Source: Rhizobium hidalgonense
GTDB lineage: Bacteria > Pseudomonadota > Alphaproteobacteria > Rhizobiales > Rhizobiaceae
Assembly (NCBI RefSeq): GCF_002914525.1
Contig: NZ_LODW01000048.1
Location: 62,001-126,000, forward strand
Direction of reading: 5' to 3'
Length of the DNA: 64,000 nt
In this document: in pieces, positions 18,174-28,345 of the stretch
How positions within the stretch are numbered: the stretch's first letter is position 1
Layout: each line of letters begins with the position of its first letter
Position numbers and translations under genes: made by a program
The notes under the pieces: model-generated
The model's database searches: none
What the model was told of the DNA's origin: nothing
The model's input: only the letters and a program-made list of their open reading frames with translations

Positions 18174-19421
18174 GTGACAGATTCATCACAAGCCGTGTCC
18201 GCGGGCCGCCTGCCCATGGGCAAACGCGAATTCATCGCGCTCGCTGCCTTCCTGATGGCCGTCAATTCGCTGGCGATCGATATCATGCTGCCGGCCTTGC
18301 AGCAGATTGGCGCGAGCCTCGGCGTCGAAAGCGAAAATCATCGCCAGTTCGTCGTCTCCACCTATCTGCTCGGTTTCGGCTGCGCGCAGCTGTTTTACGG
18401 ACCGCTTTCCGACCGTTTCGGCCGCCGCACGCCGCTTTTGATCGGTCTCGTCATCTATATCGCTTCCGCCATCAGCATCGTTTTCGTCCCTTCCTTCGCC
18501 GGACTGCTGGTGCTGCGCTTCATCCAGGGAATCGGCTCGGCCGCGACCCGCGTCATCACCATCTCCATCGTTCGCGATATCTATGGCGGCCGGCAGATGG
18601 CCGAGGTCATGTCGCTGATCATGATGGTCTTCATGATCGTGCCGGTGATTGCGCCCGGCACCGGCCAGATCGTCATGTTCTTCGGCAACTGGCACCTGAT
18701 CTTCCTCTTCATCGCCGCGATGGCGACTGCTATCGGCGTCTGGGCCTATCTTCGCCTGCCGGAGACCCTGCATCCCGCCAATGTCCGCCCCTTTACCGCC
18801 CGCTCGATCTTCGGCGCTTTCAAGCTGGTCCTCACCAATCGCATCGCGCTCTGCTACACCATCGCCAGCACCTTCATCTTCGGCGCGCTGTTCGGCTTCA
18901 TCAACTCCGCCCAGCAGGTCTATGTCGGCATTTATGATCTCGGTGTCTATTTCCCTTTCGCCTTCGCCGGCGTGGCGATCTTCATGTCGCTGTCATCCTT
19001 CTTCAATTCGCGCTTTGTCGGCAAACTCGGCATGCGCCGCCTGTCTCACGGTTCGCTCCTCGGCTTTATCGCCATCAACACGATCTGGCTGATCGTCCAG
19101 ATGGCGAGTTCCGAGCCGATGCCTTTCCCTCTCTTCATCACCTTCTTCGGCCTTGCCATGTTCCAGTTCGGCTGGATCGGCTCGAACTTCAACTCGCTGG
19201 CCATGGAGCCACTCGGCCATGTCGCCGGCACCGCCTCCTCCGTTCTCGGCTTCATGAGCACGGTCGGCGGCGCCCTCATCGGCGCCGGCATCGGTCAGGC
19301 CTTCGACGGCACCGCGCTGCCGATGGTCGCCGGTTATTTCACCGTGTCGATCATCGGGCTCGTCTTCGTACTGATCGCCGAGAAGGGCCGCCTCTTCCAA
19401 CAGCAGAATCCGGCCGTCTGA
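18174..19421 (+). CDS. MFS multidrug efflux transporter, Bcr/CflA type
   Basis: The 415-residue protein has about 12 hydrophobic helices. The N-half carries the family hallmarks DIMLPALQQIGASLGVES in helix 1 and the loop 2-3 motif YGPLSDRFGRRTPLLIG, plus RFIQGIGSAATRVITISIVRD. This is the DHA1 drug:H+ antiporter group (Bcr/CflA). GTG is the start codon, with GGGA upstream. A close paralogue follows 49 bases downstream on the same strand, probably from tandem duplication. Substrate unknown. Confidence 0.9.
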   Translation: MTDSSQAVSAGRLPMGKREFIALAAFLMAVNSLAIDIMLPALQQIGASLGVESENHRQFVVSTYLLGFGCAQLFYGPLSDRFGRRTPLLIGLVIYIASAISIVFVPSFAGLLVLRFIQGIGSAATRVITISIVRDIYGGRQMAEVMSLIMMVFMIVPVIAPGTGQIVMFFGNWHLIFLFIAAMATAIGVWAYLRLPETLHPANVRPFTARSIFGAFKLVLTNRIALCYTIASTFIFGALFGFINSAQQVYVGIYDLGVYFPFAFAGVAIFMSLSSFFNSRFVGKLGMRRLSHGSLLGFIAINTIWLIVQMASSEPMPFPLFITFFGLAMFQFGWIGSNFNSLAMEPLGHVAGTASSVLGFMSTVGGALIGAGIGQAFDGTALPMVAGYFTVSIIGLVFVLIAEKGRLFQQQNPAV

Positions 19422-19470
19422 ACGGCCCACCTCTGAACGGCCACCTCCTCCGCATCCGGGATTTCACCAC

Positions 19471-20751
19471 ATGACGCCGCCGCATAAACCGCACCAGGAA
19501 AACCAGGGCTCCCGCCGCATCGGCATGGGCTTTGGCGAATTCGTCGTCACCATCGCCATCATGACCGCCAGCGTCGCCATGGCCATCGACAGCATGTTGC
19601 CGGCATTGCCCAATATCGGCCATTCCCTTGGCGTCACCAATACCAACGACGCGCAGCTGATCATCGGCGTGTTCCTCCTGGGCTTCGGCGTCTCGCAGAT
19701 ATTCTTCGGCAGTCTTTCGGATACGTTCGGCCGCCGTAACATCCTGCTCGGCGGTCTCGTCTGCTACGTGATCGGCATGTTTGCCGCCGCAGCAACCGGA
19801 AGCTTCGAAATGCTGCTCGTCATGCGCTTCATCCAGGGTGTCGGCGGCGCGGCGGTGCGCATCACCACCATGGCGATCGTGCGCGACTGCTTCGGCGGCC
19901 GCGAAATGGCCCGTGTCATGTCTTATGTCATGATCGTCTTCATGATCGTGCCGATCGTGGCCCCCTCCGTCGGCCAACTGATCATCACCTATGCCAACTG
20001 GCATTGGATCTTTATTCAGCTCGGCGTCATCGCCACCATCCTGTTCGTCTGGGCGCTTCTGCGGCTGAAGGAATCGCTACCGCCGGAGGAGCGGCTGCCA
20101 CTGTCAGTCGGCTCTGTCATGGATGGCTTCAAGACCGTGCTCACCAACCGCATCACCTGCGGCTACATGATCGGCCTCACCATGTTCACCGGCGTCATTA
20201 GCGCCTATGTGATCTCGGTGCAGCAGGTCTTCGGTGAAGTCTATGGCCTTGGCGACTGGCTGCCAATCGCCTTTGCGGCTACCGCCGGCGGCATCGCTAT
20301 CGCCAACTTCGCCAACGGCTTTTTCGTCCGCACATTCGGCATGCGCCGCATCTCGCACGCCGCCCTGCTGATCTTCACGGCGCTCTCGGCTGCCGGTTTT
20401 GTCTATTCGCTGGCCGGCAAACCGGATTTCGCCATCGCCTACGGCATTTTCACCGTGGTGCTGATGATGTTTGCGCTGATCGCCACCAATTTCACCGCCA
20501 TCAGCCTCGAGCCGATGGGCAATCTCGCCGGCACGGCAACCGCCATCACCGGTTTCGTCTCGACGACGTTCGGCACCATCCTCGGCGGCCTGGTCGGCCA
20601 GATGTTCAATGGCACGGTGCAGCCGCTCTTCGCCGGCTTTGCGACTTTTGGTCTGCTGACGATCGCAGCCACGCTTTGGGCCGAGAACGGCAGGCTCTTT
20701 ACCCATCCGGGCGACAGCCCGCAGCTCGATCCGGGGGCGGCCCACTTGTGA
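19471..20751 (+). CDS. MFS multidrug efflux transporter, Bcr/CflA type (second copy)
   Basis: This 426-residue paralogue of the preceding transporter has the same markers: IDSMLPALPNIGHSLGV, FFGSLSDTFGRRNILLGG and RFIQGVGGAAVRITTMAIVRD, with clear similarity along the whole length. A short hydrophilic tail starts the protein before the first helix. The two may differ in substrate range or form an operon-level duplication. Inner membrane, proton-coupled export by family. Confidence 0.9.
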   Translation: MTPPHKPHQENQGSRRIGMGFGEFVVTIAIMTASVAMAIDSMLPALPNIGHSLGVTNTNDAQLIIGVFLLGFGVSQIFFGSLSDTFGRRNILLGGLVCYVIGMFAAAATGSFEMLLVMRFIQGVGGAAVRITTMAIVRDCFGGREMARVMSYVMIVFMIVPIVAPSVGQLIITYANWHWIFIQLGVIATILFVWALLRLKESLPPEERLPLSVGSVMDGFKTVLTNRITCGYMIGLTMFTGVISAYVISVQQVFGEVYGLGDWLPIAFAATAGGIAIANFANGFFVRTFGMRRISHAALLIFTALSAAGFVYSLAGKPDFAIAYGIFTVVLMMFALIATNFTAISLEPMGNLAGTATAITGFVSTTFGTILGGLVGQMFNGTVQPLFAGFATFGLLTIAATLWAENGRLFTHPGDSPQLDPGAAHL

Positions 20752-20819
20752 CACGAGTCTGCCAGCCCGCGTAGATTTGGCCGGTGAAAGCTCTTCTAAA
20801 GGGGCAAAGGGCATCCAGG

Positions 20820-21296
20820 ATGGACGACGGAATTTAGATCAGGCCCTACGCGCCAGCCGATGCGGACGCGACGATCGACATTTTTCTGCGCGCGATCCGG
20901 GAGGTCTCATCGAAAGACTATTCCTCCGCTCAGATCGAGGCTTGGGCAAAGGTCGAAGATCGCGGCCTATGGGCGGAGCGCAGGATTAGCCGGCCCGCCT
21001 GGATCGCGGAAATCGACGGAGAGCCGGTGGGTTTTTCCGATCTGACCGCCGACGGATGCTTGGACATGATGTTCGTCCATCCTGAATTTCAGGGGCTCGG
21101 CGTCGCAAGCAGCCTGCTGAGGCGGGTCGAGGAGAAAGCTCGGACGCTCGGATTCAGGCGAATATATACGGAAGCCAGCCGAACCGCGCAGTCGTTTTTC
21201 GAGCGCAAGGGTTTCCGCGTGATATCAAGGCAAACCGTCGAAAAACGCGGGCAAAGCCTGGAAAACTTCCTCATGGACAAGCACTACGCGGAATGA
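20820..21296 (+). pseudogene. GNAT acetyltransferase broken by an in-frame TAG at codon 6
   Basis: One frame reads MDDGI-stop-IRPYAPADADATIDIF and continues through a complete GNAT domain to 21296 (GEPVGFSDLTADGCLDMMFV, then HPEFQGLGVASSLLRRVEEK, the acetyl-CoA loop). The ATG at 20820 is preceded by purine-rich GGGGCAAAGGG; the TAG is at 20835-20837. No ATG occurs again before the middle of the domain (GTG 21024), so a full-length product requires readthrough, a non-standard start at or after 20838, or a base error. Otherwise the gene is intact, which suggests a very recent inactivation or a sequencing error. Confidence 0.72.
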
Positions 21297-21349
21297 GCGT
21301 CAACCGCCGATAACATTCGACCGAGACCGCAATTCCCCGTCGCAGGATA

Positions 21350-21382
21350 CGGCCGCAAGATCAGTGTTCTGCGGCCGGTTTT
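21350..21382 (+). terminator. Terminator between the GNAT remnant and the IMPase genes
   Basis: CGGCCGCA pairs with TGCGGCCG across a 12-base loop and is followed by GTTTT on the plus strand. It lies between convergent genes. Confidence 0.55.
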
Positions 21383-21388
21383 CACGGT

Positions 21389-22213
21389 TCAGATCGTGAC
21401 GACCTCACGGCGCAGCACCTCCCAAGAGGCCTCGTCGGGCGCAACCAGGAGCCCGCCATCGAGATGGTGCGGCAGGTAGGGAGAACCGTCGAAACGTGCC
21501 GCATGGGCGCCGGCCTCCTGCGAGATCAGCGTGCCGGCAAGGTGATCCCAAGGCATCAGCTTGTTGTACATCAGGTAATGCACATGGCCGCCCGCAAGGG
21601 TGCGGTATTCATGAGCCGCGCATCGGTAGTTGGTGAGGAAGCGCACCTTGGCGAGATTGCCGAGAATTTCAGCCCGTTTCTCCTGCGGCAGGTAGCCTGT
21701 CGAGGCCATACCGACCATCTGGTCGAGCGCGACAGGCTCGGCCGCGCGCAACCGCCGCGCTTCGCCATCCGGCCGCCGCAGCCAGGCGCCGCCACCCTTT
21801 TCCGCCATGACCCAGTCGTCGCCCATCGGATCGTAGATGATCCCGGCAACGGTCTCGCCGCCTGATATGACCGAGGCCATCACGCCGAAGGCCGGGATAC
21901 CGGCAGCGAAATTGAAGGTGCCGTCGACCGGATCGACGACGATGGCGAGATCGGCATCTGCGAGCCTGCCGAGCAAATCAGGCTCGGCTGCGACCGATTC
22001 TTCGCCGACGAACAGCGCCCCGGGCCAGAGCCGCTCCGCTTCCGCCTTGATCATCCGTTCGGCCTGCTCATCGGCCTCGGTGACGAGATCGGTCGCCTCG
22101 CTCTTGGCACGCACCTCGTCCTGGCCGAGCCGGCGGAAGCGCGGCAGGATTTCCGCCTTCGCTGCACGGCGCAAGAGATCGGCAAGAACGGTCACGTTGA
22201 CGGTCGCAGTCAT
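21389..22213 (-). CDS. Inositol monophosphatase family protein
   Basis: The 274-residue protein has the metal-dependent phosphatase signatures TDLVTEADEQAE, FVGEES (metal Glu), VDPVDGTFNFAAG (metal Asp pair) and the C-terminal PWDHLAGTLISQEAG. The family hydrolyses inositol-1-phosphate, 3'-phosphoadenosine phosphate or sugar bisphosphates; the exact substrate cannot be read here. It is a tandem paralogue of the next gene upstream (41 bases apart), sharing GETVAGIIYDP. Cytoplasmic. Confidence 0.9.
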   Translation of the reverse strand: MTATVNVTVLADLLRRAAKAEILPRFRRLGQDEVRAKSEATDLVTEADEQAERMIKAEAERLWPGALFVGEESVAAEPDLLGRLADADLAIVVDPVDGTFNFAAGIPAFGVMASVISGGETVAGIIYDPMGDDWVMAEKGGGAWLRRPDGEARRLRAAEPVALDQMVGMASTGYLPQEKRAEILGNLAKVRFLTNYRCAAHEYRTLAGGHVHYLMYNKLMPWDHLAGTLISQEAGAHAARFDGSPYLPHHLDGGLLVAPDEASWEVLRREVVTI

Positions 22214-22254
22214 GTCAAATCCTTTCGGTCCGGTCCTTTTGGGGGGGCCTCAAA

Positions 22255-23082
22255 TCAGATGCCGACGATCTCGCGGCGGATCAGCTGCCAACTTTCCTTG
22301 TCGGGCGCTGAGATGATGCCACCCGTTGTCTCGCCCGGGCGATAGGGCGTTCCGTCGAATTTGGCCGTATGGCCGCCGGCCTCCTGATGAGCGAGCACGC
22401 CGGCCAGATGATCCCAGGGCATCAGTTTCGCATGGCCGATGAAATGCATCTTGCCGGAAGCGGCCATCCAATATTCGTAAGCCGAGCAATTAAAGGCGAA
22501 GGTCATTCGGGCCTTTGCCATGTTGGCTGAGATGCGCGAGCGATCCGGATCTTCCATATGCCCCCATGAGAAGCCACCGACCATCTGGTTCAAGGCGGCA
22601 GGCTCAGCCACCTTCAGCCTGCTCGATTGCCCGTCCCACCGCGTCAGGAAGGCGCCCGCCCCCTTGATCGCCGTGACCGTGTCTCCGAGAACCGGATCGT
22701 AAATGATGCCGGCGACCGTCTCGCCCTTGACGGTCACCGCGAGCATCGTCCCGAAAACCGGAAACCCGGCGGCGAAATTGAACGTGCCGTCGACGGGATC
22801 GATGACGAAGGCAAGCTCGGCATCGGCAAGTGCCGGCACTACCGACTTGTCGGCGTCATAGGCCTCCTCGCCGACGACCAATGCTGCTGGAAAGCGCTCT
22901 TTCAGTGCCGCCGTGATCCTATGTTCGGCGAGCCAATCCGCCTGCGTCACGACATCGATCGCCGAAGTTTTTTCCGAGACATCGGCAGCGCCGAGATTGC
23001 GAAAACGCGGCATGATTTCGATGCGCGCCGCCTCCCTGACGCATTCGCCGAGGAAAAGAATGTCCGTGTCAGAAATAGTCAT
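22255..23082 (-). CDS. Inositol monophosphatase family protein (paralogue)
   Basis: This 275-residue protein carries the same motifs as its neighbour: DVVTQADWLAE, VVGEEAY, IDPVDGTFNFAAGFPVFG and PWDHLAGVLAHQEAG. The start at 23082 (MTISDTD) is chosen because AAGGA lies upstream and the N-terminus aligns with the paralogue; an upstream Met at 23115 would add 11 residues. First gene of the two-gene minus-strand unit. Substrate not determined. Confidence 0.9.
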   Translation of the reverse strand: MTISDTDILFLGECVREAARIEIMPRFRNLGAADVSEKTSAIDVVTQADWLAEHRITAALKERFPAALVVGEEAYDADKSVVPALADAELAFVIDPVDGTFNFAAGFPVFGTMLAVTVKGETVAGIIYDPVLGDTVTAIKGAGAFLTRWDGQSSRLKVAEPAALNQMVGGFSWGHMEDPDRSRISANMAKARMTFAFNCSAYEYWMAASGKMHFIGHAKLMPWDHLAGVLAHQEAGGHTAKFDGTPYRPGETTGGIISAPDKESWQLIRREIVGI

Positions 23083-23128
23083 GCGAAATTTGTCCTTGAT
23101 GCAATGATCAGCCTGCATAGCCGGCCTC

Positions 23129-24001
23129 TCATGAAGGATCGGCGACACCAAGGCTGGAAAAGTCGAAAAGTTTTGGATCGAGCAGATGCGACGGGTTCAC
23201 ATGCGAAAGCGCCCGCAGCATCGTGTCCTTGCGCCCCGGCATGCGTCGCTCGATATCGGCGAGCATATCCTTCATCGCATTGCGCTGCAGCCCGTCCTGC
23301 GAACCGCAGAGATCGCAGGGGATGATCGGGAACTGCATGGCGGCGGCGAACTTCGCGAGATCGTCCTCGGCGGCATAGGCTAGCGGCCGCAGCACCATCA
23401 GGTCGCCCTCGTCGTTCAGAAGCTTCGCCGGCATGGAAGCAAGCCGCCCGCCGTGGAAGAAATTCATGAAGAAGGTTTCGAGAATGTCCTCGCGGTGATG
23501 GCCAAGCACCAGCGCATCGCAGCCCTCTTCCCGGGCGACGCGGTAGAGATTGCCACGGCGCAGCCGCGAACACAGCGAGCAATAGGTCGCGCCTTCCGGC
23601 ACCTTCTCCTTCACGATCGAATAGGTATCCCGATATTCGATCCGGTGCCGGACGCCGATCTTCGTCAGGTAGTTCGGGAGCACGTGCTTCGGAAAGTTCG
23701 GCTGGCCCTGATCGAGATTACAGGCGATCAACTCGACCGGCAGCAGGCCGCGCCACTGCAGGTCGAGCAGCAGCGCCAGCAGCCCGTAGGAATCCTTGCC
23801 GCCGGAAAGGCCGACCAGCCAGCGCTTCTGTCCCTTCAGCATGTCGAAATCGTCGAAGGCCTGGCGCACTTGCCTGAGCAGCCGCTTGCGCAGCTTATTG
23901 AAGGAGACCGAGCGCGGCGCATCGGCAAACAGCGCATGGCCGATGCCGCTGTCGGCTTCGCCGGCTTCCAGGTCGTCCGCGATATTGGCTGCGATATTCA
24001 T
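23129..24001 (-). CDS. ttcA: tRNA 2-thiocytidine(32) synthetase TtcA
   Basis: The 290-residue PP-loop ATPase has [11 protein letters not shown] (about residues 62-72). Cysteine pairs in [10 protein letters not shown] and [13 protein letters not shown] match the TtcA redox and iron-sulfur cysteines. TtcA adenylates and thiolates C32 in the anticodon loop of certain tRNAs. The motif order and length fit TtcA better than the related TilS or MnmA. An enzyme that 2'-O-methylates the same tRNA position is encoded about 4 kb away. Confidence 0.9.
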   Translation of the reverse strand: MNIAANIADDLEAGEADSGIGHALFADAPRSVSFNKLRKRLLRQVRQAFDDFDMLKGQKRWLVGLSGGKDSYGLLALLLDLQWRGLLPVELIACNLDQGQPNFPKHVLPNYLTKIGVRHRIEYRDTYSIVKEKVPEGATYCSLCSRLRRGNLYRVAREEGCDALVLGHHREDILETFFMNFFHGGRLASMPAKLLNDEGDLMVLRPLAYAAEDDLAKFAAAMQFPIIPCDLCGSQDGLQRNAMKDMLADIERRMPGRKDTMLRALSHVNPSHLLDPKLFDFSSLGVADPS

Positions 24002-24059
24002 TGCATCGTCCTATCGAAGGTCTGCCTGCCTTAACAGAAAGTCGTGCGCCAACACAGTG

Positions 24060-24989
24060 TCAATCGCCGAAAACCGACCAGCCGGTGCGTGCCGCAAGCA
24101 TCTCAAGCGCCACAGCGCCGAGCTGCGAATTGCCGACCTTGTTGAGCCCCGGCGACCACACCGCGATCGAGGCAATGCCGGGCGCCACCGCGAAGATGCC
24201 GCCGCCGACGCCGCTCTTGCCGGGCAGGCCGACATGGTAGGCAAAATCACCAGAGCCGTCATAATGGCCACAGGTCAGCATCAACGCATTGATGCGCCGC
24301 GCCCGCTTCGGCGACACCACCGAATGACCGGTCATCGGATTGCTGCCGCGTGCCGCCAGGAACAACCCGGCGCGGGCCAGCTGCTCGCAGCTCATCGCGA
24401 GCGCGCATTGATGAAAATAGACGCCGAGCACGTGATCGACGGGATGGTCGAGATTGCGGTAGGCGCGCATGAAGTTGGCAAGCGCGACATTGCGGTATCC
24501 CGTCTGCGTTTCCGAGCGCGCCACCTTGTCGTCGATGGTGATCGATTCGTCATCGGCGAGATAACGCACGAAGCGCAGCAATTCGCCGATCGCCTCGCGC
24601 GGCGCATGACCGGCCATGACGACGTCGGAAACAGCAATCGCGCCGGCATTGATGAAGGGATTGCGCGGGATGCCGCTCTCATGCTCGAGCTGGACGATCG
24701 AGTTGAACGCCGATCCCGATGGTTCGCGCCCGACGCGCTTCCACAGGCTCTCACCGACCTTGCCGAGCGCCAGCGTCAACATGAAGACTTTGGATATGCT
24801 CTGGATCGAGAAGGCGATACCGGCATCGCCGACACGATAGACCTTGCCGTCGACGGTAACGATCGCCATGCCGAACTGCCGTGGATCGACCTTGGCGAGC
24901 TCGGGAATATAGTCGGCGACCTTGCCCTCGCCGACCCGCGGCAGGATATCGCTGTAGATGCTATCGAGGGTCGCCTGCAAATCCGTCAT
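24060..24989 (-). CDS. glsA: Glutaminase
   Basis: The 309-residue enzyme is of the serine-dependent glutaminase family, hydrolysing glutamine to glutamate and ammonia. The nucleophile motif is [11 protein letters not shown] (Ser64-x-x-Lys67), and the family stretches [16 protein letters not shown] and [18 protein letters not shown] are present. Length is typical. It lies between ttcA and rpsD on the same strand; the rpsD terminator separates it from the ribosomal gene, so it likely has its own promoter. Confidence 0.95.
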   Translation of the reverse strand: MTDLQATLDSIYSDILPRVGEGKVADYIPELAKVDPRQFGMAIVTVDGKVYRVGDAGIAFSIQSISKVFMLTLALGKVGESLWKRVGREPSGSAFNSIVQLEHESGIPRNPFINAGAIAVSDVVMAGHAPREAIGELLRFVRYLADDESITIDDKVARSETQTGYRNVALANFMRAYRNLDHPVDHVLGVYFHQCALAMSCEQLARAGLFLAARGSNPMTGHSVVSPKRARRINALMLTCGHYDGSGDFAYHVGLPGKSGVGGGIFAVAPGIASIAVWSPGLNKVGNSQLGAVALEMLAARTGWSVFGD

Positions 24990-25005
24990 CGCTTCTCTCC
25001 GAATA

Positions 25006-25036
25006 ACAAAAAAGCCGCCCGAAAGAGCGGCTTTTC
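25006..25036 (-). terminator. rpsD Rho-independent terminator
   Basis: Read on the minus strand, AGCCGC and GCGGCT form a stem around TCTTTCGG, followed by TTTTTT. It lies 25 bases after the rpsD stop codon. Confidence 0.75.
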
Positions 25037-25061
25037 CATAAGCGAAAACGCCTGGTTTTTC

Positions 25062-25679
25062 TTAACGCGAATAGAATTCGACAACCAGCTGCGGTTCCAT
25101 GACGACCGGGAACGGAACGTCGCTGAGCGTCGGGACGCGGCCGAAGGTAGCGACCATCTTGTGGTGATCGGCTTCGATATAATCCGGAACGTCGCGCTCG
25201 GCGAGGCTGACGGCCTCCAGAACGGTCACCAGCTGCTTCGACTTCTCGCGAACTTCGATAACATCCCCGGCCTTGCAGCGATAAGAACCGATGTTGACGC
25301 GTACGCCGTTGACAGTGACGTGGCCATGGTTGACGAACTGACGGGCAGCAAAGACCGTCGGAACGAACTTGGCGCGATAGACGATCGCGTCGAGGCGAGA
25401 TTCCAGAAGACCGATCAGGTTTTCCGAGGTGTCGCCCTTGCGGCGAGAGGCTTCGGCGAAGATCGCGCGGAACTGCTTTTCGCGCAGGTCGCCATAATAA
25501 CCCTTGAGCTTCTGCTTGGCGCGCAGCTGCACGCCGAAGTCCGAAAGCTTGCCCTTGCGGCGCTGGCCGTGCTGGCCCGGGCCGTATTCGCGGCGGTTTA
25601 CCGGAGACTTCGGACGGCCCCAGATGTTTTCGCCCATACGGCGGTCGATTTTGTACTTGGACGATTCGCGCTTGCTCAT
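25062..25679 (-). CDS. rpsD: 30S ribosomal protein S4
   Basis: The 205-residue S4 begins [20 protein letters not shown] and has [18 protein letters not shown] and the S4 RNA-binding domain [30 protein letters not shown] split over residues 95-125. It nucleates 30S assembly on the 5' domain of 16S rRNA. As in many alphaproteobacteria it stands alone, outside the alpha ribosomal operon. The length is typical for the class. Confidence 0.98.
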   Translation of the reverse strand: MSKRESSKYKIDRRMGENIWGRPKSPVNRREYGPGQHGQRRKGKLSDFGVQLRAKQKLKGYYGDLREKQFRAIFAEASRRKGDTSENLIGLLESRLDAIVYRAKFVPTVFAARQFVNHGHVTVNGVRVNIGSYRCKAGDVIEVREKSKQLVTVLEAVSLAERDVPDYIEADHHKMVATFGRVPTLSDVPFPVVMEPQLVVEFYSR

Positions 25680-25904
25680 CGCATTTCCTTTCAAAAGTTT
25701 ATGGCGATTTGTTACCAAACCGCACGAAGGAAACACGCCCTCCTCTGATCTCTTCCGAAATCTGACAGGATATTCCGGTTACGCGAACTGGAACCATCCA
25801 CGGGACATGTCAAATGAAACACCGGACATTGCTGCCCGGTGCTTGGCGCGGTGTTTAGAGGGCCGTCATGAAAATGTCAACAGCGGCAAAGATTGAAAGC
25901 GCCA

Positions 25905-27416
25905 CTATTCCGCCGCCAGCGGCTGGTCGCCCGTGTCGGGCGCGTTGGCATCGCCCGGCGCCGTCTGGCAGTTCATGTCGGGGAAAGCCACAATGCGCTT
26001 GCCGGAGAAATCCGTATGCACGACGACGATCCCTTGCTCCTCGAAATAGCCGAGCAGGCGCCGCGCACGGCGGGCGGAGTGGGTGCCGTAGGCGCGGGCA
26101 ATGCGGGCGTCCGATGGGCACGCCTCACCGCAGGCGGCAGCCTTGGCGAGCATCAGGAAGACGCCCTGCAGGTCGTCGGTAACCCCAGACGACAGCGACA
26201 GCGCCGTCGCCCACGCGTCGGTCGCGGCTGTCGCGGCATCGACGCCCGAGCGGGAGATCGCCACACGCCGGCGGAAATCCGGCAGCGCGATCGGCGGTCC
26301 CGGCACGCGGCGCATGCGCAGCCGCACGAGAAAATCCTGGTAGAGCACCGAATCGGTGCGGAAAGCGGAGGTGGGATCGTCGAGGATTTCGGCAAGCACG
26401 CCGGCAAGGCGCTCCTCTCGCTCCTCGGTGGAGATCTCCACCTGGCTCGCCCTCGCCTCGACCGGTGCCGGTGATGCCGCCGGTGTCGAGCGCGAGAGCT
26501 CCGCCAGTATATCGGTGGTCGGCCGCGGCGCCGGCGGCGCGCGGCGCACCAGCGGACGCTGGAACTCCTCCGGGTCGGGCGTGAAGATCAGATCCTCGAC
26601 ATCCTGTGGCGCATCCGGCAGCGGCATCAGCTTCGGGCTGGAAGAGCGCGCCGAGGTCTCCACCGCGCCGATCTGGATCGGCAGCGGCCGGCGCGACAGC
26701 GCAGGGCCAAGGGCAACGAAATTGCCGCGCTTCAGGTCCCGGAACATCTCGGCCTGGCGCCGATCCATGCCGAGCAGGTCGGCGGCACGCGCCATGTCGA
26801 TATCGAGAAAGGTGCGGCCCATCAGGAAGTTCGAGGCCTCGGCCGCGACATTCTTGGCGAGCTTGGCAAGCCGCTGCGTCGCGATCACCCCGGCAAGCCC
26901 ACGTTTGCGGCCGCGGCACATCAGGTTGGTCATCGCGCCGAGCGACATCTTGCGCGCATCTTCCGAGACGTCGCCGCCGACCGACGGTGCAAACATCTGC
27001 GCCTCGTCGACGACGACGAGAACCGGATACCAATACTCGCGATCGGCATCGAACATGCCGTTGAGGAAGGCGGCGGCGGCGCGCATCTGCTGCTCGATAT
27101 CGAGGCCTTCGAGCGTCAGCACGCAGGAAACGCGATGCTGGCGGATGCGATTGGCAATACCCGCCAATTCCGCCTCGGTGCGCTCACCATCGACGACGAC
27201 ATGGCCGAACCTGTCGCTGAGAGTGACGAAATCGCCCTCGGGATCGATGATGACCTGCTGCACCCATTGCGCGGATTGCTCGAGCAGGCGGCGCAGGAGA
27301 TGCGACTTGCCCGACCCGGAATTGCCCTGCACGAGCAGGCGCGTCGCCAGCAGCTCCTCGATATCGAGCGTCGCCGGGCTGCCGGACGCCAATCCCATAT
27401 CGATGCCAACCTGCAA
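25905..27416 (-). CDS. HerA-like (DUF87) ATPase
   Basis: The 503-residue protein has an N-terminal P-loop domain: Walker A VQGNSGSGKSHLL, Walker B VLVVVDEAQMFAP and the R-finger-like GRKRGLAGVIATQRLAKLAK, typical of HerA/FtsK-type DUF87 ATPases. A low-complexity Pro/Ala/Arg linker (about 290-330) precedes a C-terminal region (about 345-480) with a probable winged-helix segment (SDARIARAYGTHSARRARRLLGYF). HerA enzymes translocate DNA, usually with the NurA nuclease, but no nuclease lies next to it. Related stand-alone ATPases are common in Rhizobiales and of unknown role. Confidence 0.85.
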   Translation of the reverse strand: MQVGIDMGLASGSPATLDIEELLATRLLVQGNSGSGKSHLLRRLLEQSAQWVQQVIIDPEGDFVTLSDRFGHVVVDGERTEAELAGIANRIRQHRVSCVLTLEGLDIEQQMRAAAAFLNGMFDADREYWYPVLVVVDEAQMFAPSVGGDVSEDARKMSLGAMTNLMCRGRKRGLAGVIATQRLAKLAKNVAAEASNFLMGRTFLDIDMARAADLLGMDRRQAEMFRDLKRGNFVALGPALSRRPLPIQIGAVETSARSSSPKLMPLPDAPQDVEDLIFTPDPEEFQRPLVRRAPPAPRPTTDILAELSRSTPAASPAPVEARASQVEISTEEREERLAGVLAEILDDPTSAFRTDSVLYQDFLVRLRMRRVPGPPIALPDFRRRVAISRSGVDAATAATDAWATALSLSSGVTDDLQGVFLMLAKAAACGEACPSDARIARAYGTHSARRARRLLGYFEEQGIVVVHTDFSGKRIVAFPDMNCQTAPGDANAPDTGDQPLAAE

Positions 27417-27544
27417 TGCTGATCCTCGCGGCGAAGAGACTCAATGAACGAACCGCCATTCTTCCGAAACGGCAAGGCCCCGTCTATCAAAGAATCTAGT
27501 GATTTTCAGGGTCGGATTTCGCCAACCCACAGGACAATTTCCGC

Positions 27545-28345
27545 TTATGCCTTTAAGCCGAATCCCTGCATCAGCCGCCGTGTGGCGAAATCCTGCTGGC
27601 CGGAGGTGAAGACCGCAAAGTCGAAATTATCCGGATGGACGGCATCGGCAACCAGCGGCACCAGTGTGCGGGCGCGCCGCGCAATCGCTTCGGCAGGATC
27701 CAGCCAGTCTACCGGCCATGGGGCAAGCCGGCGGAAAAGATTGGCCATGAAAGGATAATGCGTGCAAGCGAGTACGACGATATCGGTTTTCTGACCGTCC
27801 TTATCGACGAAGCACTGGTCGATTTCGGCGAGCACGGCCTCATCGGAGACGGCATCGCCGCGAATATAGGCCTCGGCCATGCGCGCAAGGTTCTCCGAGC
27901 CGACGAGGCGGACATGGCATTGCTGCGCAAAGGACTGGATGAGATCGCGTGTATAGGCCCGCTTCACCGTGCCCGGGGTCGCCAGCACCGAAACCAGGCC
28001 CGATCGCGTGCGCTCCGCCGCCGGTTTGATCGCCGGCACGGTGCCGACGAAGGTCATCTGCGGAAAAGCGGAGCGCAGATCGGCGCCGACGAGCGTGAAG
28101 GCGGTATTGCAGGCGATGATGCAGACTTCGGGATCATAATCCATCAGCAGCTTGCCGAAGAGCCCGATGATCCGCTCTTTCAGTGCCTGCTCCTCCCAGC
28201 CGCCATAGGGAAATCCGGCATCGTCGGCGACATAGATGAAGCCTCGCTCCGGCATCAGGACGCGCGCCTCGCGCAGCACGGTCAGCCCCCCGATGCCGGA
28301 ATCGAAGAGGAGGATGGGTTTCAGCTCACGCGTCGTCGCTGTCAT
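27545..28345 (-). CDS. murI: Glutamate racemase
   Basis: The 266-residue racemase supplies D-glutamate for peptidoglycan. It has [34 protein letters not shown] (first catalytic Cys) and [10 protein letters not shown] (second catalytic Cys). The ATG at 28345 lies inside the end of trmJ (20-base overlap), so translation is probably coupled. An upstream extension in the same frame belongs to antisense of trmJ coding and is not used. Confidence 0.95.
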   Translation of the reverse strand: MTATTRELKPILLFDSGIGGLTVLREARVLMPERGFIYVADDAGFPYGGWEEQALKERIIGLFGKLLMDYDPEVCIIACNTAFTLVGADLRSAFPQMTFVGTVPAIKPAAERTRSGLVSVLATPGTVKRAYTRDLIQSFAQQCHVRLVGSENLARMAEAYIRGDAVSDEAVLAEIDQCFVDKDGQKTDIVVLACTHYPFMANLFRRLAPWPVDWLDPAEAIARRARTLVPLVADAVHPDNFDFAVFTSGQQDFATRRLMQGFGLKA

